This document shows positions 1 through 8,896 of a stretch of DNA of 64,000 bases, in pieces (within the stretch, counting starts at the first letter, position 1; each line of letters starts with the position of its first letter). The DNA comes from Dyella_A sp035685805 (lineage in GTDB: Bacteria; Pseudomonadota; Gammaproteobacteria; Xanthomonadales; Rhodanobacteraceae). The stretch lies in NCBI RefSeq assembly GCF_035685805.1, contig NZ_DASSAB010000039.1, positions 32,179 through 96,178 on the forward strand, read 5' to 3'. A model generated the notes under the pieces. That model made no database searches. It was not told where the DNA came from and was given only the letters and a program-made list of their open reading frames with translations. A program made the translations under genes and the position numbers.

Positions 1-437
1 ACGGCGCGCACTTCGTCGAGGTCAGCTGGGAGCCGCAGACCGCGCGCCTGCGCATCGAGCGCGTGCTGACCGTGATCGACGCCGGCCGCATCATCAACCC
101 GATGACCGGGCGCAACCAGATCGAGGGCGCCATCGCGATGGGCGTGGGCATGGCGCTGTTCGAGGAAACCCAGTACGAGGCACGCTGGGGCAAGGCGATC
201 AACAGCAACCTAGCCGACTACGTGATGACCACCCACGCCGACTCGCCCGCCATGGACGTGCTGTTCCTAGACTATCCCGATACCAAGCTCAACTCGCTGG
301 GCGCTCGCGGCATCGGCGAGATCGGCCTGGCCGGCTTCGCCGCCGCGGTCACCAGCGCGGTGCATCACGCCACCGGCGTGCGCGTGCGGCACCTGCCGGT
401 GAAGATCGAGGATCTGCTGGCGTCCACCGTCAGCTGA
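1..437 (+). CDS. xanthine dehydrogenase-family molybdopterin-binding subunit, C-terminal end (5' partial)
   Basis: The frame is open from base 3 and ends at the TGA at 435-437; the gene begins left of the window. The visible 144 codons match the C-terminus of the large molybdenum-binding subunit of the xanthine dehydrogenase / CO dehydrogenase / isoquinoline oxidoreductase family: the VIDAGRIINP segment, then the glycine-rich IEGAIAMGVGMAL helix, then GARGIGEIGL. In the family this last Gly-x-Gly-Glu carries the active-site glutamate beside molybdenum. These enzymes hydroxylate or oxidise N-heterocycles or aldehydes using molybdopterin cytosine dinucleotide. XdhC and a MocA-like cytidylyltransferase follow on the same strand, which fits. 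The substrate cannot be told from this end alone. Confidence 0.85.
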   Translation, partial: GAHFVEVSWEPQTARLRIERVLTVIDAGRIINPMTGRNQIEGAIAMGVGMALFEETQYEARWGKAINSNLADYVMTTHADSPAMDVLFLDYPDTKLNSLGARGIGEIGLAGFAAAVTSAVHHATGVRVRHLPVKIEDLLASTVS

Positions 438-1224
438 GCCAGGCTGCCCGGCCTGCCGATCTCCGGCGGGACGGGCTCCAGGGCGCGCTCCGGTTTGCAA
501 GCAAGGGAATGACGGCCGTGTACTCCGCGGCGGCCATTGCAGCGACCAAGGGAGGCTCTTTTCGGCGGCGAGTGTCAGTCATTCAACTCGCTGTCGCTTC
601 CCTGCTCCAGGCAGCCGCCTCTCCGAGGACGTACCGCGTGTGCTACTGATCGCTCATCGCCTGCCTTCACCGCGCAGCGCACTTTTACAAGTCAGGAGGT
701 CGGTTACGCAGGGCTTTGCCCTTTCGCCTTCGCTGTTCGCCTCTCGCGTTTTTCTTTCCGTCTGTCGTCCCCGCATTAACGCGGCCCCGCGGCCTCGCCG
801 GTCAAGCCTCTTTCGGCCGTCATCCCCGCGAAAGCGGGAAGGATTTTCAACGGCGAAGGCAGGGATCCATCGTGATGTTGCTCCCAGCCGGCGGCCCCTC
901 CAGCTTTTCCTCGTGGCACACCAAACGCAGCCGCCTGAGCGGCACGCACGGCACGGCTGTCGGAACGGCTGGCAGGCAGGCTCGGCAGCAGCAAAGTGGA
1001 TGACCGGCATCCGCCGTTGAAAAATGCCTCCCGCTTTCGCCGGGGTGACGAGCTCGAAGTCGAAGTCGTTCCCTTTCATTACAAGCCCAGCGCGCACTGA
1101 CCGACTCGCACCGCACCCAAGCGCACCCGGAGCCCACCCACACACACGAACCTCGATACCATCCCCACATCTCTTTCGACCCAAGGCAGCGCGTGATCTC
1201 CACCCCCTCCCGTATCGCTCCGCG
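438..1224. other. 787-bp spacer between the molybdoenzyme gene and xdhC
   Basis: No convincing gene. Long frames exist on both strands, but they are GC-rich shadow frames with arginine- and proline-rich, unfamiliar translations and no good ribosome binding site. The only clear structure is a pair of inverted REP-like arms (separate entry). The size of the gap suggests xdhC has its own promoter or is reached by read-through. Confidence 0.5.
818..1050. repeat. inverted pair of REP-like repeats
   Basis: The arm at 818-855 and the arm at 1012-1050 are near-perfect reverse complements over about 38 bp. Each holds its own small palindrome of the type CCCGCGAAAGCGGG followed by a TTTTCAACGGCG stretch. 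The spacer is about 156 bp. This is the layout of a paired REP element (BIME). Related single or paired palindromes occur at 19694, 49078 and 62748. Confidence 0.7.
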
Positions 1225-2319
1225 ATGAACTCCCCGCACGAACTGGCCCAACTGCTGGATGCCCTGCGCCAACTGCGCAAGGACGGCGAGACACGCGCCG
1301 CGCTGGCCACGCTCACCCGCACGCGCGGCTCCACTTTCCGCCGCCCCGGTACGCACATGTTGGTGCTGCACGACGCCCGCGTGGTGTGCGAGCTCTCCGG
1401 CGGCTGCCCGCAGCGCGACATCGTGGCGCGTGCGCTGGAGGTGATCGCCAGCGGCGTGCCGCGACGGGTGAACTACAACAGCGAGTCCGGGCTCGACGTG
1501 CTGATGGAAATGGGCTGCGGCGGCGAGCTGGAGATCCTGATCGAGCCGCTGGCCCCGGCCGGCACGACGGACTTCGCCGACCACCTCGCCCGCTGCCTGC
1601 ATGCGCGCGCCGAAGCGCGACTGGCCACGCTGTTCGCCATCGACGGCCAGACGGTGCTGCCGCAGCGGATGGTCTGGAGTGCGCAGCGCCGGCTGTTTGA
1701 CAGCCTTGGCGATCCGGCGGTGGCCACTGTCGTCGCCGACGCCTGCGCCGCCTGGCCCGAACGCGGCGCCGGCGCGCAGCAGCTGGCATCGCCGCGCGGC
1801 ACGCTGGACGTATTGATCGAGTCGGTGCGTCCGCCGCACGCACTGGTGGTGATCGGCTCCAGCGCCGCCGCCCGCGCGCTGCTGCCGCTGTCCACGGCGC
1901 TGGGCTGGCAGACCACGCTGGTCGACCACGACCCGGCGCGGCTGCAATCGCCTGAGCTGCCGGCGTCGCTGCACACCGTGTGCAGCACGCCGGCACAACT
2001 GCACGAGGCGCTGCCGCTGGATGCGCACACGTCGGTGGTGGTGATGACCCACAACCTGGAACAGGACATCGCCTGGCTCGCCGCGCTGGCCGGCACGCCG
2101 GTCGCCTACGCCGGCTCGCTCGGCTCGCGCGAGCGGGTGGCGCGGATGCGCGGCGCGCCCGAACTGGCCCGGCTGCGGCTGCACGCGCCGGCCGGGCTGG
2201 ACATCGGTTCGGAGACGCCCGAGGAGATCGCGCTGGCGGTCGCCGCCGAGATCATGGCGGTGATCAACGGACGCAGCGGCGGCCCGCTCCGCGACAACGA
2301 CGGCGCCATCCACGGATGA
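1225..2319 (+). CDS. xdhC: XdhC-family molybdenum cofactor insertion/sulfuration factor
   Basis: 364 aa, a normal length for XdhC/CoxI proteins, which bind molybdenum cofactor, help its sulfuration and hand it to xanthine-dehydrogenase-type apoenzymes. The N-terminal domain has the RGSTFRRPG segment (around residue 33). The C-terminal half is a Rossmann-like domain starting at HALVVIGSSAAARALLPL, followed by VVVMTHNLEQD and YAGSLGSRERVARM, which match the family pattern. The reading frame is open further upstream, but the ATG at 1225 begins the conserved region (MNSPHELAQLLDALRQL), so I take it as the start. The stop overlaps the next start by 4 bases (ATGA), implying translational coupling with the MocA-like gene. 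Confidence 0.9.
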   Translation: MNSPHELAQLLDALRQLRKDGETRAALATLTRTRGSTFRRPGTHMLVLHDARVVCELSGGCPQRDIVARALEVIASGVPRRVNYNSESGLDVLMEMGCGGELEILIEPLAPAGTTDFADHLARCLHARAEARLATLFAIDGQTVLPQRMVWSAQRRLFDSLGDPAVATVVADACAAWPERGAGAQQLASPRGTLDVLIESVRPPHALVVIGSSAAARALLPLSTALGWQTTLVDHDPARLQSPELPASLHTVCSTPAQLHEALPLDAHTSVVVMTHNLEQDIAWLAALAGTPVAYAGSLGSRERVARMRGAPELARLRLHAPAGLDIGSETPEEIALAVAAEIMAVINGRSGGPLRDNDGAIHG

Positions 2320-2924
2320 GCGCGAGCGCGCCGGTGATCGTGCTGCTCGCTGCCGGCGAAGGGCGCCGGTTCGGCAGCGCCAAGCAGCTGGCCGAGGTCG
2401 GCGGCCAGGCCATGTTGCGCCGCGCGGTGGAGACGGCGCAGGCCACCGGGCTGGCAGTGATCGTGGTCACCGGCGCCCATGCCGAGGCGGTCGAGCCGCT
2501 GCTGGCGGACCTGCCCGTGCAGCGGCTGCACCACGCGCAATGGCGCGAGGGCATGGGCAGTTCGCTGGCCGCGGGCATGTGCCACCTGCGGCGACACCAT
2601 CCGCAGGCATCGGCCGTGCTGGTGTGCCTGGCCGACCAACCTCTGATCGATATCACCATCCTGCGCGCGGTACTGGCCGAACATGGGCGCGTGCCGGAGC
2701 GCATCGTCGCCGTCCGGCATGGCGATACGGCAGGCCCGCCGGCGCTGTTTCCGCGCCAGTATTTCGACGTGCTCGCGGCCAGCTCGGGCGATCGCGGCGC
2801 ACGTGCACTGCTGGCGGCCGAGGCCGACCGGGTGAGCATGATCGAGCGAGCCAATGCGCTGGACATCGACACTCCGGCGGATCTGGACCGCGCCCGCCGC
2901 GCCTGGCTGGCGCAGCAGCGCTGA
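2316..2924 (+). CDS. MocA/MobA-like molybdenum cofactor nucleotidyltransferase
   Basis: 202 aa. The N-terminal nucleotide-binding signature LLAAGEGRRFGSAKQL (residues 9-24) and the internal VCLADQPLID motif define the NTP-transferase fold used by MocA (CTP) and MobA (GTP). Members next to xdhC and a xanthine-dehydrogenase-type subunit usually make molybdopterin cytosine dinucleotide, the cofactor form of that enzyme class, so MocA is the likely role. It is clearly distinct from the MobA at 40582, which sits in the general cofactor operon. Its start overlaps the xdhC stop by 4 bases. The CTP preference is inferred from context, not read from residues. Confidence 0.85.
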   Translation: MSASAPVIVLLAAGEGRRFGSAKQLAEVGGQAMLRRAVETAQATGLAVIVVTGAHAEAVEPLLADLPVQRLHHAQWREGMGSSLAAGMCHLRRHHPQASAVLVCLADQPLIDITILRAVLAEHGRVPERIVAVRHGDTAGPPALFPRQYFDVLAASSGDRGARALLAAEADRVSMIERANALDIDTPADLDRARRAWLAQQR

Positions 2925-3000
2925 CCGTGTCGCGCCTGGCGACGACGCGGTCCAGCTGGACCCTGGAACGTAAGGAGAAGCAACCCTTGGAAGGCACCGC

Positions 3001-4266
3001 ATGATCGCCACCATCGTCATCACCGCGCTGGCAACGGCCGCGCTGATCGGTATCGCCATCAACCTGCACCGGCCGGAGAAGCACGTCCGGCACGACATTG
3101 CCCACTGCCACGCCGTGGCCGACCCGCAGTTCGAGCTAGAGATGAACGCGATGCTCGGGCCGGACGTGCTTCAGGGCAACGCGATCGAGCCACTGCAGAA
3201 CGGCGACGAGATCTTCCCGGCCATGCTGGAGGCGATCGGCTCGGCGCAGCACACCATCACCTTCGAGACCTACATCTACTGGGCCGGCGAAATAGGCCGC
3301 AGGTTTGCCGACGCGCTGGCGGAGCGTGTGGCGGCCGGCGTCACCGTGCACGTCATGCTCGACTGGGCCGGCAGCGCCCGGATCGACCAGCGGCTGCTGG
3401 ACAAGCTCACCGACGCCGGCGTGCAGGTGCAGCGCTACCACCCGATTCGCTGGTACAGCGTGGGACGCCTGAACAACCGCACCCACCGCAAGCTGCTGGT
3501 GGTCGATGGCCGCATCGGCTTCACCGGCGGGGTCGGCATTGCCGACCAGTGGGCCGGCCATGCGCAGGACCCCGACCATTGGCGCGACATGCACTTCCGC
3601 GTGGAAGGCCCGATCGTGGCGCAGTTGCAGGCCGCCTTCATGGACAACTGGATCAAGACCACCGGCAAGGTGCTGCACGGGGAGCACTACTACCCGCCGC
3701 TGCAGCCGCGGGGCGACCTGCCGATGCACCTGTTCGTGAGCTCGCCCGCCGGCGGCAGCGCCAGCATGCACCTGATGTGCCTGCTCGCGATCACCGCCGC
3801 AAGCCGCTCGATCGACCTGCAGGCGGCCTACTTCCTGCCCGATGAAGTGATGCTCGGCGCGTTGCGCGCCGCCTGCGAACGAGGCGCCCGCGTGCGGATG
3901 GTGGTGCCGGAGCGCTACATCGACTCGCACCTCATCCACATGGCGTCGAAGATGTGCTGGGGCGAATTGCTCGAAGCAGGCGCGGAGATCTACCAGTACC
4001 AGCGCACCATGATGCACAACAAGATGCTGATCCTCGACGGGCGCCTGGTGTCAGTGGGATCGACCAACTTCGACCTGCGCTCGTTCAACCTCAACGACGA
4101 AGCCAGCCTCAACATCTACAGCGAACGCTTCGCCGCGCAGATGACCGAGGTGATGGAGCGGGACCTCGCCCACGCGCAGCGCTACACGCTGGACATGTGG
4201 AAACGGCGCCCCCTGCGCCAGCGCCTGGGCGAATGGCTCACCCGGCCGATCCGCAGCCAGCTCTGA
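3001..4266 (+). CDS. phospholipase D-family cardiolipin synthase
   Basis: 421 aa with one N-terminal membrane segment (residues about 2-21). Two HKD motifs mark the phospholipase D superfamily: one starting at His162 (HRKLLVVDGRIGFTGG) and one at His339 (HNKMLILDGRLVSVGSTN). The order TM anchor, HKD, HKD and the length fit bacterial cardiolipin synthases (ClsA/B/C type), which join phosphatidylglycerol with another phospholipid in the inner membrane. A purine-rich stretch (AAGGAGAAG near 2971) lies about 25 bases upstream, further than usual for a ribosome binding site. Cls subtype is not resolved. Confidence 0.88.
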   Translation: MIATIVITALATAALIGIAINLHRPEKHVRHDIAHCHAVADPQFELEMNAMLGPDVLQGNAIEPLQNGDEIFPAMLEAIGSAQHTITFETYIYWAGEIGRRFADALAERVAAGVTVHVMLDWAGSARIDQRLLDKLTDAGVQVQRYHPIRWYSVGRLNNRTHRKLLVVDGRIGFTGGVGIADQWAGHAQDPDHWRDMHFRVEGPIVAQLQAAFMDNWIKTTGKVLHGEHYYPPLQPRGDLPMHLFVSSPAGGSASMHLMCLLAITAASRSIDLQAAYFLPDEVMLGALRAACERGARVRMVVPERYIDSHLIHMASKMCWGELLEAGAEIYQYQRTMMHNKMLILDGRLVSVGSTNFDLRSFNLNDEASLNIYSERFAAQMTEVMERDLAHAQRYTLDMWKRRPLRQRLGEWLTRPIRSQL

Positions 4267-4467
4267 GGCGTGAGGCGTAGCGGGCGCCAACGCGCGGGCG
4301 AGGCACCGCACCCGCAGTGACCTGCGGCGGCAGTCCTGTCGCGGGCCTGTGGTGCGCGGCGAGCCAAGCCGTGTGCCACCTCGGGCGGCACGAGCAGCCC
4401 ATAGGCGGGTCAATCCGCGCATGATCCGCCTGAGGTTCAAGATGCCCCCTCGCTACCGGAGTGCACG

Positions 4468-5706
4468 ATGCAGCCCATCCGCTCCCCCGACGCAGAACAG
4501 GCACGGCCGCACTGGTTGAACCGCACGGTGGCCGGCGCCGGCATCACCAGCGCGCTGGGCGATTTCTGCTACGAAACCACCACTGTGATCCTGCCGGGAT
4601 TTCTCGCCGTGCTCGGCGTGCCGGCTGCCGCGCTCGGCCTGATCGAGGGCGCGGCCGATGCGGTGGCAAGCTTCACCAAGATGGCCGCTGGCCACGTGGC
4701 GGACCGGCTTGGCCATCGCAAGGCGCTGGTGGTGCTGGGCTACGCGCTGACGCCGGTCGGGCAGGCCCTGATCGCGCTCGCCGCCGGCTGGCCGTTGCTG
4801 CTCGCCGGGCGGCTGCTGTCGTGGTTCGGCAAGGGCCTGCGCGGACCGCTGCGCGACGCCATCGTGGTGCAGGCGGTGAGCGAGGAAACCCGCGGCCGCG
4901 CGTTCGGTTTTCACCGTGCGGCCGACACGGTGGGCGCCGTGGCCGGGCCGCTGCTCGGCGTGCTGCTGGGCTGGGCGCAGACCCTGCCGATGCATGACCG
5001 TGCCTGGCCATTCCGGCTGGTGCTGTGGCTGTCGCTGGTTCCCGGCGCGCTCGCCGTGGTGTCGTTCCTGCTGCTGGTGCGCGATCCGGAACACTCGACC
5101 AACCCGTCGCTGCGGCTGATGCAGTCACTGCGCACGCTGCCGCCGCGCTTCAAGCGCTATCTGGGCGCGGTGGGGCTGTTCGGAATCGGCGACTTCTCGC
5201 ACAGCCTGCTGATCCTCGCCGCCACCACCCTGCTCACGCCAAGCATGGGCGTGGTGCGCGCCGCGCAGGTGGCCGGCCTGCTCTACGTCGGCCGCAACAT
5301 GGTGCAGGTGCTTGCCTCCTATCCCATCGGCGCGCTGGCCGACCGGCTGGGGCACCGCCCGCTGCTGCTGGCCGGCTACGCGATGGGCGTGCTCACCGCC
5401 GCGCTCACCGCGCTGGCGTTCTGGCGGGACAGCGCGACCCTTGCAGCGCTGGCCGGCATCTTCGCCCTGGCGGGGCTGTACGTGGCGACGCAGGAAGCAC
5501 TGGAGTCCACCGTGACCGCGGCGATGGTGCCGGCAGACCGGCTCGCCACCAGCTACGGCGCGCTGGGCACGGTCAACGGCGTGGCCAGGTTCGTCTCCAG
5601 CGCCGCGGTGGGTCTGGCGTGGAGCCTGCACTCGCCGGCCGCCGGCTTTGCCCTGGCCGCGGTGCTGATGCTCGGCGGCACGGTCGCCCTCGCCCGCAGC
5701 CGGTAA
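4468..5706 (+). CDS. MFS transporter, substrate unknown
   Basis: 412 aa, strongly hydrophobic, with a pattern compatible with 12 transmembrane helices. The loop between helices 2 and 3 reads GHVADRLGHRKALVVLG, the classic major facilitator signature, and a second half-signature YPIGALADRLGHRPLLLAG occurs in the second repeat. Stretches such as GLIEGAADAVASFTKMAAG resemble the MFS subgroup often annotated as multidrug or drug-resistance transporters. It lies just upstream of the molybdate operon but is separated from it by the ModE operator, so it is probably not part of that regulon. Confidence 0.85.
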   Translation: MQPIRSPDAEQARPHWLNRTVAGAGITSALGDFCYETTTVILPGFLAVLGVPAAALGLIEGAADAVASFTKMAAGHVADRLGHRKALVVLGYALTPVGQALIALAAGWPLLLAGRLLSWFGKGLRGPLRDAIVVQAVSEETRGRAFGFHRAADTVGAVAGPLLGVLLGWAQTLPMHDRAWPFRLVLWLSLVPGALAVVSFLLLVRDPEHSTNPSLRLMQSLRTLPPRFKRYLGAVGLFGIGDFSHSLLILAATTLLTPSMGVVRAAQVAGLLYVGRNMVQVLASYPIGALADRLGHRPLLLAGYAMGVLTAALTALAFWRDSATLAALAGIFALAGLYVATQEALESTVTAAMVPADRLATSYGALGTVNGVARFVSSAAVGLAWSLHSPAAGFALAAVLMLGGTVALARSR

Positions 5707-5736
5707 CGCCGAAACGCTTGTTCCGCTGTGGCTTTC

Positions 5737-5764
5737 GTCGTTATATAGCGATCTACATAACGAC
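5737..5764. promoter_or_regulatory. ModE operator upstream of modABC
   Basis: A 28-bp inverted repeat: left half GTCGTTATATA (5737-5747), 6-bp spacer, right half TACATAACGAC (5754-5764). Ten of eleven positions are symmetric. Both the half-site (TATATAACGA type) and the 6-bp spacing match the known ModE binding site of Enterobacteria. It ends 16 bases before the modA start, so bound ModE would block the promoter or initiation when molybdate is plentiful. A modE gene lies at the end of the same locus. Confidence 0.88.
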
Positions 5765-5780
5765 ACGCCGGGGAGCTCGC

Positions 5781-6542
5781 ATGTCCATGCCATCGCTGCA
5801 ACGCCGCCTTGCCGGCGCTGTCTTCGCGCTCGCCGGCATCGCCGGCTCCGCGCACGCGGACGACCTGGTGGTCTCGGCCGCGTCCAGTCTCGCCAACGCC
5901 TTCCAGGGCGTGGCCGCGGCCTATGAAAAGGCGCACCCGGGCACGCATGTGGTACTCAACTTCGCCTCCTCCGACACCTTGCTGCGGCAGATCGCCAACG
6001 GCGCGCCGGCGGACGTGTTCGCCTCCGCCGACCAGGTGGCGATGGACAAGGCGCAGGCGCAGCAGGCGATCGTGCCGGGCAGCCGGGTGAACTTCGCTGC
6101 CAACCAGCTGGTGCTGATCGTGCCAACGGGCGGCGCCAGGGTTGCCGCCCTCGACGATCTGGCCGGCCCCGCCTTCAAGCGCATCGCCTGGGGCAACCCG
6201 GCTTCGGTGCCGGTAGGACGCTACACGCAGGGCGTACTGGACCGCGCCGGCCTGACCCGGCGCCTGTCGTCCAAGGCGGTGCTGGCGGCGAACGTGCGCC
6301 AGTGCCTGGACTACGTGGTGCGCGGCGAGGTCGATGCCGGCTTCGTCTACGCAACCGACGCGGCCATCGCACGCGACAAGGTCACCGTGGCGCTGCGCGT
6401 TCCCTCGCCCACGCCGATCAGCTACCCGATCGCAGTGGTGGCGCACACCGAGCACGCGGACGAGGCGCGCGCGTTCATCGCCTTCGTGCGCTCCGCCGGT
6501 GGCCAGGCGCTGCTGGCGGACGCAGGCTTCCTGGCGCCCTGA
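5781..6542 (+). CDS. modA: molybdate ABC transporter periplasmic binding protein
   Basis: 253 aa with a Sec signal peptide ending at about Ala-His-Ala (residue 25). The mature protein starts DDLVVSAASSLANAF and continues FASSDTLLRQI and ADVFASADQVAMD, typical of ModA, which captures molybdate or tungstate in the periplasm using serine hydroxyls and backbone amides. The ATG at 5781 gives the complete signal peptide and follows a GGGGAG ribosome binding site. The long upstream extension of the frame is a shadow of the MFS gene. First gene of modABC, directly behind the ModE operator. Confidence 0.93.
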   Translation: MSMPSLQRRLAGAVFALAGIAGSAHADDLVVSAASSLANAFQGVAAAYEKAHPGTHVVLNFASSDTLLRQIANGAPADVFASADQVAMDKAQAQQAIVPGSRVNFAANQLVLIVPTGGARVAALDDLAGPAFKRIAWGNPASVPVGRYTQGVLDRAGLTRRLSSKAVLAANVRQCLDYVVRGEVDAGFVYATDAAIARDKVTVALRVPSPTPISYPIAVVAHTEHADEARAFIAFVRSAGGQALLADAGFLAP

Positions 6543-6544
6543 GC

Positions 6545-7222
6545 GTGACGCCGGACATCTGGCAGCCGCTGTTGCTCTCGCTGAAGGTCGCCCTCTGGGC
6601 CACCGCGCTGAATCTCGTACTGGGCGTCGCGGTGGCCTACGGCCTGTCGCGCTGGCGCTCGCGCTGGTGCAACACGGTGGATGCGTTGCTCACCCTGCCG
6701 CTGGTGTTGCCGCCCACGGTGCTGGGCTACTACCTGCTGGTGCTGCTGGGGCGGCGCGGGGTGATCGGCGGCTGGCTGGAGCAGCTGGGCATCAATCCCG
6801 TGTTCACCTGGCAGGGCGCCGTGATCGCCGCCACGCTGGCTGCGTTTCCGCTGGTGCACAAGGCCGCGCGTGCCGCGTTCGAGAACGTGGAGCCGCAGCT
6901 GGAAGACGCGGCGAGGGTGCTCGGCCTGGCGCCGCTGGCGGTGTTCTTCCGCGTGTCGCTGCCGCTGGCGGCCCGCGGCATCGTCGCCGGCGCGTTGCTC
7001 GCGTTCGCCCGCGCACTGGGCGAGTTCGGCGCCACGCTGATGATTGCCGGCAACCTGCCCGGCCGCACGCAGACCTTGTCGGTAGCGATCTATTCGGCGA
7101 TCGAGGCGGGCGACGACGCCGGCGCCAACACGCTGGTGGCGGTGGCCTCGGTGACCTGCGTGGTGGTGCTGGTGCTGGCCGGCCGTCTGACGCGCGCCCG
7201 CGCGCCCCGCCGGGGCGCCTGA
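6545..7222 (+). CDS. modB: molybdate ABC transporter permease
   Basis: 225 aa, the usual ModB length, with about five membrane helices. The EAA loop that docks to ModC reads ALGEFGATLMIAGNLPGRTQ near the C-terminal third, a hallmark of molybdate and tungstate permeases. The GTG at 6545 is taken as start because it lies 2 bases after the modA stop and begins the conserved MTPDIWQPLLLSLKVAL; the frame upstream is a modA shadow. Works in the inner membrane with ModA and ModC. Confidence 0.92.
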   Translation: MTPDIWQPLLLSLKVALWATALNLVLGVAVAYGLSRWRSRWCNTVDALLTLPLVLPPTVLGYYLLVLLGRRGVIGGWLEQLGINPVFTWQGAVIAATLAAFPLVHKAARAAFENVEPQLEDAARVLGLAPLAVFFRVSLPLAARGIVAGALLAFARALGEFGATLMIAGNLPGRTQTLSVAIYSAIEAGDDAGANTLVAVASVTCVVVLVLAGRLTRARAPRRGA

Positions 7223-7224
7223 CG

Positions 7225-7911
7225 ATGCGCCTGGATGTCGACATCCGCCGCGTGATGGCCGACCCGCAGCGCCCGTTCTCGCTCGATCTGGCGTTCCGCT
7301 CCGACAGCGCGCGCGTGGTGCTGTTCGGCCCGTCCGGCTCGGGCAAGAGCCTCACCTTGCGCGCCATCGCGGGGCTGATCCGCCCCGACGCGGGCCACAT
7401 CGCCGTGCGCGACCGCACGCTGTTCGACGACTTCCGCGGCGTGGACGTGCCGGCGCGCGCACGGCGCATCGGCTACGTGTTCCAGGACTACGCGCTGTTC
7501 CCGCATCTCACGGTGGCGCAGAACGTAGCGTTCGGGCTCACCGCCGGGCTGCGCCAGCCTGCGCGAACGAAGGTGCCCGAGGCGGCGCAACGCTGGCTCG
7601 ATGCATTCGAGCTGGACGGCCTGGCCAATCGCTACCCGTGGCAGATCTCCGGCGGCCAGCAGCAGCGCGTGGCGCTGGCCCGCGCACTGGCGCCGAAGCC
7701 GGAGCTTCTGCTGCTGGACGAACCGTTCGCCGCGCTCGACCCGCCGCTGCGCGGCCGCCTGCGCAACGAGCTGGTGGCACTGCAGGCGCGGCTGGACGTG
7801 CAGATGCTGGTGATCACCCACGATCCGGCCGATGTCGACGTGCTCGGCCAGCACGTGCTGGAGATACGCGACGGCCGCATCCACGCCGACGCCACGCGGC
7901 CCGCGTCATGA
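7225..7911 (+). CDS. modC: molybdate ABC transporter ATPase, short form without TOBE domain
   Basis: 228 aa. Walker A is GPSGSGKS (around residue 34), the Q-loop region is YVFQDYALFPHL, the signature is SGGQQQRVALARAL, Walker B is LLLLDEPFAALD and the switch His is in VITHDPADVD. Typical ModC proteins are about 350 aa with a C-terminal TOBE/Mop domain that binds molybdate; this one stops right after the nucleotide-binding domain. The stop at 7909-7911 is followed 5 bases later by the end of convergent modE, so there is no room for a missing tail. Energises ModB. Confidence 0.92.
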   Translation: MRLDVDIRRVMADPQRPFSLDLAFRSDSARVVLFGPSGSGKSLTLRAIAGLIRPDAGHIAVRDRTLFDDFRGVDVPARARRIGYVFQDYALFPHLTVAQNVAFGLTAGLRQPARTKVPEAAQRWLDAFELDGLANRYPWQISGGQQQRVALARALAPKPELLLLDEPFAALDPPLRGRLRNELVALQARLDVQMLVITHDPADVDVLGQHVLEIRDGRIHADATRPAS

Positions 7912-7916
7912 GCGCG

Positions 7917-8705
7917 TCAGTCGGTGGTGCCCAGCAACACGCTCGACGCATCCACCACCGCCAGCACCGCCTGCCCCACGGCCAGCGGCTGCGCCGCGGC
8001 CTCGCTGACGGTTGCCACCAGCGCGCCGCCGCCGTGCAGGTCGATCGCGACCTCGGCGCTCACCGTGCTGCGCTCGATCGACGCGATCATGCCGATGAGC
8101 CGGTTCGGTGCAGGCGGCACCGTGGCCGGATCGACCCCGATCAGCTCCAGCGCGGAGGCCTTGATCAGCGCAATCGCCTGGCGTCCCAGCGCAAGCCCGA
8201 GATCGTGCGTGCTCTGGCGCGTGATGGTGGCGACCAGCTGCTGCCCGCCAGCCAGCGCCAGCGTCACCGCGTCGTTGGCCGCACCGGACTCCAGCGCCAC
8301 CACGGTGCCGACCAGCTGGTTGCGCGCGCTGGTGCGCAGGGTGAAGCGCCGCATCAGCTGGATGTCCTGCATCGCCGCGGCACCGAGCTCGCCCAGCTGC
8401 TGCACGAAGCGCTCGTGCTGCTGCGCCATCTGGCGGAACACCTCCACCAGGCGCTGCCCGCGCGGCGTCAGTCGGGTGCCGCCGCCGCGTTTGCCGCCGG
8501 TGGCACGTGTTACCAGCGGCTCGTCGGAGAGGTTGTTGATCGCGTCGATCGCGTCCCACGCACCCTTGTAGCTCATGCCCACGGCGCGGGCGGCGGCGCT
8601 GATGCTGCCGGTCTCGCCGATTGCCGCCAGCAGCTCGATGCGGTCCACGCCACCGGCGTGACGCTCGCCTGCGTGCAGCGACAGCATGCCCTTGAGTTCA
8701 AACAT
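7917..8705 (-). CDS. modE: ModE molybdate-responsive transcription regulator
   Basis: 262 aa. The N-terminal winged helix-turn-helix (residues about 15-110) contains RIELLAAIGETGSISAAARA and the wing GGKRGGGTRLTPRG. Two Mop/TOBE domains follow (about 122-190 and 198-260), seen as NQLVGTVVALESGAANDAV and NRLIGMIASIERSTVSAEV; they bind molybdate. ModE dimers repress mod operons and tune molybdoenzyme genes. It is convergent with modC (5-bp gap) and its likely target is the inverted repeat at 5737-5764. Confidence 0.93.
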   Translation of the reverse strand: MFELKGMLSLHAGERHAGGVDRIELLAAIGETGSISAAARAVGMSYKGAWDAIDAINNLSDEPLVTRATGGKRGGGTRLTPRGQRLVEVFRQMAQQHERFVQQLGELGAAAMQDIQLMRRFTLRTSARNQLVGTVVALESGAANDAVTLALAGGQQLVATITRQSTHDLGLALGRQAIALIKASALELIGVDPATVPPAPNRLIGMIASIERSTVSAEVAIDLHGGGALVATVSEAAAQPLAVGQAVLAVVDASSVLLGTTD

Positions 8706-8896
8706 CGACGGGTCCGATCCGCGCGCAACGCTGCGCCGCCGACGAGTGTAGCGAGCGCCCGCTCAAGTCGCCGCCGCGCCGGGCCGATACGCATACGCGC
8801 CGCGCGTCACCGGCGCTGGCCTTGCCGCGTTGGTCGCTTTGCGCGACCGCCGCGTTGCCTGGCCGCCCTGCCCCTGCCCACTCCGGAATTCCCCGC

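Noticed and set aside
654..1421. Long minus-strand frame in the spacer before xdhC
   Set aside because: It overlaps the real xdhC on the other strand, has no ribosome binding site or domain, and its composition is that of a GC-rich shadow frame.
5025..5780. N-terminal extension of modA over the MFS gene
   Set aside because: The signal peptide begins at 5781 behind the ModE operator and a ribosome binding site; the extension is a shadow of the MFS transporter.
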